Source of the DNA: a virus
DNA: 43,506 nucleotides
IMG/VR virus record: IMGVR_UViG_3300036806_000477
Coordinates: 1-43,506 of that record
Strand: one strand, 5' to 3'
Shown here: positions 38,984 through 43,506 of the stretch, piece by piece
Layout: the number at the start of each line of letters is the position of its first letter
Position numbering within the stretch: position 1 is the first letter of the stretch
Notes under the pieces: model-generated
The model's input: only the letters and a program-made list of their open reading frames with translations
The model's database searches: none
Told to the model about the DNA's origin: nothing
Translations under genes and position numbers: made by a program

Positions 38984-39886
38984 ATGAGCAAAACACTTTG
39001 CATCTACCACGGGAATTGCCAAGACGGCTTTGGAGCGGCTTGGGTGGTGCGCAAGCGCCTTGGCGATAGCGCCGAGTTCCACCCCGGCATCTATCAAGAT
39101 GCGCCACCGGACGTGACTGGACGCGACGTGCTGCTGGTCGATTTCAGCTACAAGCGCCCAGTTCTGGAGGAGCTGGCTAGGACAGCGCGATCGGTGCTGG
39201 TGCTCGATCACCATAAGTCGGCAGCAGAGGATTTGACTGGCTTCTTCTCGCCACCAAGCTGGGATATTTGGACCGGCATTGCCGGCACATACCCGCCGAT
39301 GAGCATGCGCCAGCGCATCACAGCGCTGTTCGACATGGAGCGATCCGGAACAGGCATCACCTGGGATTACTTCTATCCGGACGAGCCGCGCCCCAGGCTG
39401 ATTGACCACATTGAGGACCGAGACCTCTGGCGGTTCAAGCTACCCAACACACGCATGATCACCGCCGCGCTGTTATCGCATCCTTACGACTTCGACCTGT
39501 GGGACCACTACATGTCGAGCGATCTAAAGACGTTGACGCTCGAAGGCGCCGCGATCGAGCGGAAGCATCATCAGGACATCGATAATCTGTTGCCCGTGGT
39601 GCAGCGCGGGATGGTAATCGGTGGCGCGTACATGCCAGTTGCCTGCCTACCGCTGACATTGACCAGCGACGCCGGCCACAAGATGGCATCCGCCGCCAAT
39701 GGCGTGGCTGCATGCTACTGGGACACGAAAGAGGGGCGTGTATTCTCTCTGCGCTCGACCGAGAATGGACCGGATGTCTCTGCGATCGCCAAGCAGTACG
39801 GCGGCGGTGGTCATCCGCACGCTGCTGGCTTCCGTGCCCCCCTCGGCTGGGAGGGCGACGCTGCTACCGCAACGACTGAGACCTAA
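38984..39886 (+). CDS. DHH/DHHA1-family phosphoesterase
   Basis: 300 residues. DHH domain: IYHGNCQDGFGAAW with H9 and D14, LLVDFSY, and the D75-H76-H77-K motif; a metal-binding HIEDRDLW follows. The DHHA1 domain ends with GGGGHPHAAGF (G273-H277). Known members cut nano-RNAs, pAp or cyclic dinucleotides. In a phage it could recycle short RNAs or degrade a defence signal; the substrate cannot be read from the sequence. Start cassette AACCCGGAGCGGAAC upstream. Confidence 0.75.
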   Translation: MSKTLCIYHGNCQDGFGAAWVVRKRLGDSAEFHPGIYQDAPPDVTGRDVLLVDFSYKRPVLEELARTARSVLVLDHHKSAAEDLTGFFSPPSWDIWTGIAGTYPPMSMRQRITALFDMERSGTGITWDYFYPDEPRPRLIDHIEDRDLWRFKLPNTRMITAALLSHPYDFDLWDHYMSSDLKTLTLEGAAIERKHHQDIDNLLPVVQRGMVIGGAYMPVACLPLTLTSDAGHKMASAANGVAACYWDTKEGRVFSLRSTENGPDVSAIAKQYGGGGHPHAAGFRAPLGWEGDAATATTET

Positions 39887-39911
39887 CCAAACCCCAGTTG
39901 AGGATCGAAAG

Positions 39912-40694
39912 ATGAGTGGAGTAATTGAGCGGATGGCGCTTGTTGGAGTCCTTCAAGTAGGCGCACATAAAGACCACAGAGCAATGTGCGTTATGGAGGC
40001 GGTAGCATTCGTCGCCGGAGAGCCGTGGTCGGACCATCCAGAGTGTGCATGTCCAGTCGTCGGCGCTTTTCTTCGTTCCTGGAATGATGGACTGCCGGAT
40101 GAGGAACGCGATGCACTGTTGCGCCCATTGATCCTGCGTGTGGTTGGAACGCGCCGTGACGCAGAGGTTGAGCGGCGGCGAGCATTGATGGCTGCTGACT
40201 GGCTCGTGCGCGTGCATACTCCTGCATGGCTACGGCTGGCGAGGCTGGATAAGCAGGCTGACACTTTGGCGTCCCTGCCGGAGATCACCGACGTGGCGCA
40301 GTGTCCCTCGTTGAGGCCCGCGCTCGCGGCCGCGCGTGATGATGCTCACGCCGCCAGGGCCGCTGCCGGGGACGCTGCCGGGGACGCCGCCGGGGCCGCT
40401 GCCGGGGCCGCCAGGGCCGCCGCCAGGGCCGCTGCCGGGGACGCTGCCGGGGACGCCGCCGGGGCCGCCGCCGGGGCCGCCGCCGGGGCCGCCGCCGGGG
40501 TCGCTGCCTGGGCCGCTGCCGGGGTCGCTGCCTGGGCCGCTGCCGGGGCCGCCGCCGGGGCCGCCGCCGGGGTCGCTGCCTGGGCCGCTGCCGGGGTCGC
40601 TGCCGGGGACGCCGCCGGGGACGCACTAAAGGTTACCCGGTTGGATCTTCAGCAATCGGCGCTTCGGCTCGTTGATCGCATGATTGCAGCCTAA
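39912..40694 (+). CDS. Hypothetical protein with Ala-rich 4-residue repeats
   Basis: 260 residues from the ATG at 39912. The N-terminal 135 residues (MEAVAFVAGEPWSDHPECAC ... ALLRPLILRVVGTRR ... ADWLVRVHTPAWLRLARL) belong to a family seen in phages and actinobacteria, function unknown. Residues about 147-238 are A-A-G/W-x repeats encoded by a 12-base tandem repeat. A short non-repeat tail (LQQSALRLVDRMIAA) closes it. The repeats probably form one long helix. Confidence 0.6.
   Translation: MSGVIERMALVGVLQVGAHKDHRAMCVMEAVAFVAGEPWSDHPECACPVVGAFLRSWNDGLPDEERDALLRPLILRVVGTRRDAEVERRRALMAADWLVRVHTPAWLRLARLDKQADTLASLPEITDVAQCPSLRPALAAARDDAHAARAAAGDAAGDAAGAAAGAARAAARAAAGDAAGDAAGAAAGAAAGAAAGVAAWAAAGVAAWAAAGAAAGAAAGVAAWAAAGVAAGDAAGDALKVTRLDLQQSALRLVDRMIAA
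40351..40623 (+). repeat. 12-base tandem repeat, about 23 copies
   Basis: Unit GCCGCTGCCGGG and variants (GACGCTGCCGGG, GCCGCCGCCGGG, GTCGCTGCCTGG), all in frame, coding A-A-G-D/A/V or A-A-W-A. One 3-base register slip occurs after the fourth to fifth unit. Extremely GC rich; reading frames on both strands remain open, which gives shadow ORFs. Confidence 0.85.
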
Positions 40695-40715
40695 TACCAA
40701 CCCCGGGAGCAGAAC

Positions 40716-41516
40716 ATGCACACTTCCACATTTGAATATCTGAACCCGACAGACGCGCAGAAAGAGCAGATGGCGAAGGTGCGGACGGCATTTGCGTGGA
40801 GAAGACCGAGTTCTGGAATGCGAGTGCTTGATCTATTCAGTGGCATTGGTGGCTGGAGCCTTGGCCTCGAAAGGGCGGGAGGATTCAAAACTATTGCTTT
40901 CTGCGAGGTCGCTCCCTTTCAACGAGAAATATTGTCAAAGCATTGGCCTGGAGTGCCTCTCCTTGGAGATGTCGAAACCGCAGACTTCCCAGCCGCAGAT
41001 GTCATCACTGCCGGATGGCCATGTCAGGATATCTCGCTTGCCGGCTCAGGCGCCGGACTTACCGGCTCCCGTTCAGGACTCTGGTGGTCGGTGGTGCGAG
41101 CCGTTCGCTTGGTTCGACCAAGATGGGTCCTGCTGGAGAACGTGGCAGAGCTGCTTGGAAGGGGGATGGGCGGAGTGGTCGGAGCGCTGGCCTCGTGCGG
41201 CTATGACGCGGAATATGATTGCATACCGGCTCTCTCCATCGGCGCCAATCACGAACGAGACCGGGCGTGGATTGTTGCCTACGATCGGAGCATCGGACTG
41301 GCGATCGGGGAAAGGATATTCTCACGGCAGCAAATCACAGACGCCGCAGCTAAGGCATCTGGTCGATGGGATGATCTGTCCGAGGTGGGCCGAGCGGTTC
41401 ATGGGCTTCCCGATAGGGTTCACAGAATTGAGGCCATTGGGAACTCGCTCCTCCCGCAGATCCCGGAAATGATCGGGCGCAGGATCATGGCTATCGAAGC
41501 CGAAAAGAACGACTGA
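40716..41516 (+). CDS. DNA C5-cytosine methyltransferase
   Basis: 266 residues. Motif I LFSGIGG (40-46), motif IV G-W-P-C103-Q-D with the catalytic Cys, motif VI E141-N-V, motif VIII HERDRAWIVA, and motif X IEAIGNSLLPQIPE (N243). The stretch between VIII and X, where target recognition sits, is short at about 50 residues. Likely protects phage DNA from restriction. Start cassette CAACCCCGGGAGCAGAAC upstream. About 500 bases of this gene are also open and conserved in the +1 frame. Confidence 0.85.
   Translation: MHTSTFEYLNPTDAQKEQMAKVRTAFAWRRPSSGMRVLDLFSGIGGWSLGLERAGGFKTIAFCEVAPFQREILSKHWPGVPLLGDVETADFPAADVITAGWPCQDISLAGSGAGLTGSRSGLWWSVVRAVRLVRPRWVLLENVAELLGRGMGGVVGALASCGYDAEYDCIPALSIGANHERDRAWIVAYDRSIGLAIGERIFSRQQITDAAAKASGRWDDLSEVGRAVHGLPDRVHRIEAIGNSLLPQIPEMIGRRIMAIEAEKND
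40969..41472 (+). CDS. Overlapping +1-frame protein inside the methyltransferase gene
   Basis: 167 residues from the ATG at 40969 (frame open back to 40792). The sequence is protein-like: EPFAWFDQDGSCWRTWQSCL, ERWPRAAMTRNMIAYRLSPSAP, LLPTIGASDW, WAERFMGFPIGFTEL. From memory this matches a recurrent phage family that also occurs as a separate gene beside C5 methyltransferases. It could therefore be a true second product. Alternatively it may persist because the methylase frame is conserved. GGAG lies immediately before the ATG, too close for a good ribosome site. Confidence 0.4.
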   Translation: MSKPQTSQPQMSSLPDGHVRISRLPAQAPDLPAPVQDSGGRWCEPFAWFDQDGSCWRTWQSCLEGGWAEWSERWPRAAMTRNMIAYRLSPSAPITNETGRGLLPTIGASDWRSGKGYSHGSKSQTPQLRHLVDGMICPRWAERFMGFPIGFTELRPLGTRSSRRSRK

Positions 41517-41545
41517 AACTCAACCCCGGAATAAGGGATCGAGCC

Positions 41546-41779
41546 ATGCCATATGAAGACCGTGCAATCAATGAACTAGAGCGCGTTGGATTGGAGGGAA
41601 CCAGTGAGATCGCCTATGCGATTTTACGCCTCGCGCACGCGACTGAGGACTTGGCCGTTCACCTGAAGTATCTCGGCAATGGTAACGCGGCGACCCAGAT
41701 GGGAGCTATTGAGGCGTTCGGTAAGCACATGGGCGAAAAGCTGGATGCAATCGCTGATGCTCTGTCATCGCGCGACTGA
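41546..41779 (+). CDS. Small helical protein
   Basis: 77 residues: INELERVGLEGTSEIAYAIL ... AIEAFGKHMGEKLDAIADAL. Helical, acidic. AACCCCGGA and GGGATCGAGCC precede the ATG, a loose copy of the operon's start cassette. Unknown. Confidence 0.55.
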   Translation: MPYEDRAINELERVGLEGTSEIAYAILRLAHATEDLAVHLKYLGNGNAATQMGAIEAFGKHMGEKLDAIADALSSRD

Positions 41780-41792
41780 GGAGTTTTCTAAA

Positions 41793-41987
41793 ATGGCAAC
41801 CATGACCTGTGGTCGTAGCGCGCAAATTGCGAATGAGGCATGCAACGTCTGTGGTGCCCGTGTCGGTGAGGACTGCCCACTACTGGATCAGAGCACTCTG
41901 GAGCTATTGGACCGCCAGCGGTCGGTGACGGCTGGTCAGGCCGCAGCGTGCAACCCGGACGATGGAGTGTGCGAGTCCTGCCAGTGA
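41793..41987 (+). CDS. 64-residue Cys-rich, probably zinc-binding protein
   Basis: ATG at 41793 with GAGGAG upstream; the longer frame from 41679 is a shadow. MTCGRSAQIANEACNVCGARVG then EDCP, and a C-terminal GVCESCQ: several Cys in C-x2-C arrangement. Last gene of the rightward operon, ending four bases from the convergent gene. Confidence 0.5.
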   Translation: MATMTCGRSAQIANEACNVCGARVGEDCPLLDQSTLELLDRQRSVTAGQAAACNPDDGVCESCQ

Positions 41988-41991
41988 CCCG

Positions 41992-42189
41992 TCAGGGGGG
42001 GCCGGCTTCTCCGTCGATGCGCCCTTCCAGCGTATGCGCCGTGCCGGCGCCGACGACCGCACTGACGGCAGCCCATGCAGCGTCGAAGGTCGTCGCCGTG
42101 CCATGGCTGGACGGCGAGCCGATCGGATACACCTGCCAGTTCCATTCGTTGCCTGCTCGGATGATCGTTAGGACTGACGCGGGTTTCAT
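41992..42189 (-). CDS. Small hypothetical protein
   Basis: 65 residues: MKPASVLTIIRAGNEWNWQVYPIGS ... TATTFDAAWAAVSAV. GGAG lies just before the ATG. The look is that of short phage or plasmid proteins. Forward ORFs over the same bases are less protein-like. Confidence 0.5.
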   Translation of the reverse strand: MKPASVLTIIRAGNEWNWQVYPIGSPSSHGTATTFDAAWAAVSAVVGAGTAHTLEGRIDGEAGPP

Positions 42190-42235
42190 GGCTCCATAAT
42201 CGCATCTCTCCTATGACCCTGACCATCATCATTCC

Positions 42236-42252
42236 GTTGGCATAGTGCCAAC
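42236..42252. promoter_or_regulatory. Palindrome GTTGGCA-TAG-TGCCAAC
   Basis: A perfect 7-base inverted repeat with a 3-base centre, about 47 bases upstream of the leftward gene at 41992-42189. Likely operator. Confidence 0.55.
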
Positions 42253-42339
42253 CTATTGATTTATTTGGCGGGGCCGCATTGTTCATCGCCGATATATGAA
42301 TGATCGGTTCGTCACTCGGGGGGGTTTCCTGAGCGCAAG

Positions 42340-42369
42340 TTATCAACAGCTTGATAATGGGAATTATCA
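42340..42369. promoter_or_regulatory. Three alternating TTATCA half-sites, with a near DnaA box
   Basis: TTATCAA-CAGC-TTGATAAT-GGGA-ATTATCA: two overlapping perfect inverted repeats. TTATCAACA (42340-42348) differs from the DnaA box TTATCCACA in one base. It lies between two leftward genes in the 184-base non-coding stretch 42190-42373. May be an operator, a partition site or part of a replication origin. Confidence 0.5.
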
Positions 42370-42373
42370 CGCC

Positions 42374-42664
42374 CTATCCTATGACCGCAGCGACGGCCAG
42401 GCAGAAGCCGACCACCACGGCCGCCAGGAGCACCGCCGCGACGCGCGGCCATTGCCGCCTGACCTCGATCTCCACCAGCTTCCTCACCTCAGTGCGCGCG
42501 CCAGCGGCTGCCTCGTATGACAGCCGGTGGAGCGTCTCCTCCGTCACCCCATCACGCCGCGCTTCCAGCAACACCCGCAGGACCGGCGCCATCGGATCAC
42601 CGAGGACTTCCGCCTTGCGAACCTCGTGCTCGATCTGCGTCCAGTCGGTCTTCACGGCAGCCAT
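42374..42664 (-). CDS. Small tail-anchored membrane protein (plasmid-type)
   Basis: 96 residues: helical cytoplasmic part (KTDWTQIEHEVRKAEVLG ... EVRKLVEIEVRRQWPR) and one C-terminal transmembrane helix (VAAVLLAAVVVGFCLAVAAVI). It overlaps the P-loop ATPase gene by 13 bases. The pair resembles ATPase/membrane-protein pairs in plasmid mobilisation or stability loci. Confidence 0.5.
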   Translation of the reverse strand: MAAVKTDWTQIEHEVRKAEVLGDPMAPVLRVLLEARRDGVTEETLHRLSYEAAAGARTEVRKLVEIEVRRQWPRVAAVLLAAVVVGFCLAVAAVIG

Positions 42665-43506
42665 GAGCGGATCGGCGCGAAGACCATGTCCATCTGCTGG
42701 AGCCAGCGGTGCACGCGCGCCCGGTCGAGCACCGCCAACGGACCATCGTCGGCCGCGGCCGCGGCAAAGCTGATCCGGCGCTGCTCGATCGCCGGCCCGG
42801 CACCGAACAAGCGCGGCATGTAGACAATAGCAGCGCCCCTGGCCACCGCCTCCCGGAACACCGAATGGCCAATGACCGGCCGATATGCGTCCATGCCCTC
42901 GGCGCGACCCAGGTTGAGCACCAGCGCCGTGGCCCGCGGCCGGAAGCCTGCATCGTCCAGCGCCTTGAGCGCCGTCAGGTCGCTCACACGCGGCGACAGG
43001 AAGGCCAGCAGCACCGGATGCAGATCGGCAGCCTCCATGATCCGGGCCAAGTCAGGAAGCTCCCTGGCCAGCCCTGGAAGCGCCGTATCGCCACCGCCAA
43101 AGTCAATCGCTGCCGAGTGGCTCGTGTCCTTCAGGAACGCCTCCAGCGCCCTCCCCAGCCACTCCTGCGCCGATGCGCCGGCAGGTGGCGTTGCTACGTT
43201 CGGGAAGTAGTGCACCAGCTCGCGGTTCACCGTGTCGACCGTGAGCAGCGCCCAAGGCGTCCGCGGCGCCTGGCAGGCCCAGCGCAGAAACACGGTCTTG
43301 CCGGTGTTCCCTGCCCCGACCACGAACAGCACCTTGCGCTTATCGTCCAGGTTCAAGAGGTCAGATGCGGGGCGCCCGGTATTTTCCACCTGATTACCGG
43401 GTGGTACTAGGTGTGACACGTCAAGCGCCGGTTCCGGCATCTTCTCCAGGCCGAACAGGTTCGACAGGTCGAAGGCCCGCGCCGGGGCCTTGGGCTTCTC
43501 GGTCAT
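42652..43506 (-). CDS. Plasmid-type P-loop ATPase
   Basis: 284 residues; the ATG is the last three bases of the window. Walker A lies in VLFVVGAGNTGKTVFLRW (about residues 59-76), followed by a strand-helix pattern typical of small ParA/StbB/TraL-like ATPases (WALLTVDTVNRELVHYF ... SAAIDFGGGDTAL). The N-terminal 55 residues are Pro rich and probably unstructured. Family members occur on mobilisable or conjugative plasmids. Its presence beside phage genes suggests a phage-plasmid or a plasmid junction. Confidence 0.55.
   Translation of the reverse strand: MTEKPKAPARAFDLSNLFGLEKMPEPALDVSHLVPPGNQVENTGRPASDLLNLDDKRKVLFVVGAGNTGKTVFLRWACQAPRTPWALLTVDTVNRELVHYFPNVATPPAGASAQEWLGRALEAFLKDTSHSAAIDFGGGDTALPGLARELPDLARIMEAADLHPVLLAFLSPRVSDLTALKALDDAGFRPRATALVLNLGRAEGMDAYRPVIGHSVFREAVARGAAIVYMPRLFGAGPAIEQRRISFAAAAADDGPLAVLDRARVHRWLQQMDMVFAPIRSWLP

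Noticed and set aside
40351-40623. CRISPR array
   Set aside because: The units are 12 bases and directly joined, with no spacers; they code protein.
40285-40629. Pro-rich plus-strand and Arg-rich minus-strand ORFs in the 12-base repeat
   Set aside because: Open only because the 12-base repeat keeps all frames free of stops; no start signal or conserved flank.
42296-42520. Plus-strand ORF starting MNDRFVTRGGFLSASYQQLD
   Set aside because: The first 30 residues look protein-like, but it runs antisense into the membrane-protein gene and covers the palindrome cluster; no ribosome site.
42709-43410. 233-residue plus-strand ORF opposite the P-loop ATPase
   Set aside because: Antisense of a gene with a clear Walker A motif; composition is Arg/His rich and the start lacks a ribosome site.
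1-43506. tRNA genes, rRNA and insertion sequences
   Set aside because: No cloverleaf, rRNA core or transposase with terminal repeats was recognised by eye; a tRNA scan was not possible here.

Overview
The window is about 43.5 kb of GC-rich DNA from a tailed phage or prophage with a contractile tail. Codon use, the HAF-repeat/DUF4214 protein and the style of the tail genes suggest an alphaproteobacterial host, perhaps Acetobacteraceae; the host call is an inference and is weak. Terminase, portal, integrase and a stand-alone endolysin are not seen. The head genes start inside the window with a truncated gene, so the packaging genes probably lie to the left.

Layout. 1-5.1 kb: capsid decoration protein (partial), major capsid protein, then a run of small overlapping head-completion and neck genes ending in a neck/tail-terminator protein. 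5.2-15.9 kb: contractile tail in canonical order: sheath, tube (apparent ATT start), tail-assembly chaperone with a -1 slippery heptamer, tape measure with a C-terminal lysozyme-like domain, baseplate protein, baseplate plug, hub, spike, J-like wedge, DUF2612-like protein. 15.9-30.7 kb: a large adsorption region: a 1417-residue fibre with two GH16-like domains and one GH-A-like glycosidase domain, several further fibres, a tail fibre assembly chaperone, an HNH endonuclease, a methyltransferase, a GT9-type glycosyltransferase, a secreted Gly/Asn-rich protein and a repeat-rich fibre. 30.7-34.1 kb: PAS-domain membrane protein, anchored coiled-coil protein, a strong terminator, a methyltransferase-like protein and a HAF-repeat/DUF4214 protein behind its own inverted repeat.

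34.1-38.6 kb reads leftwards: about 16 small tightly overlapping genes (serine-recombinase-fold HTH protein first, then GIY-YIG-like, DUF551-like, Dam methylase and several zinc-knuckle proteins) from one promoter that appears to give a leaderless first gene. Six of these otherwise unrelated proteins share an N-terminal N-S-T/S-T/V tag. A divergent rightward operon (38.7-42.0 kb) carries a DHH phosphoesterase, an Ala-rich 12-bp-repeat protein and a C5-cytosine methyltransferase whose gene also seems to encode a second conserved protein in the +1 frame; most of its genes are preceded by a recurring AACCCCGGAGC-type start cassette. 42.0-43.5 kb reads leftwards and holds a plasmid-type P-loop ATPase with a small membrane partner and a cluster of palindromes that includes a near DnaA box, which raises the possibility of a phage-plasmid.

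Main points for follow-up: the shared N-terminal tag family, the three half-dyad glycosidase-like domains in one fibre, a roughly 20-residue GEIDGAGSISG-type module shared by five tail proteins, the dual-coding methyltransferase locus, and the control region between the divergent operons. All functional calls come from recognising motifs by eye; no database search was run.
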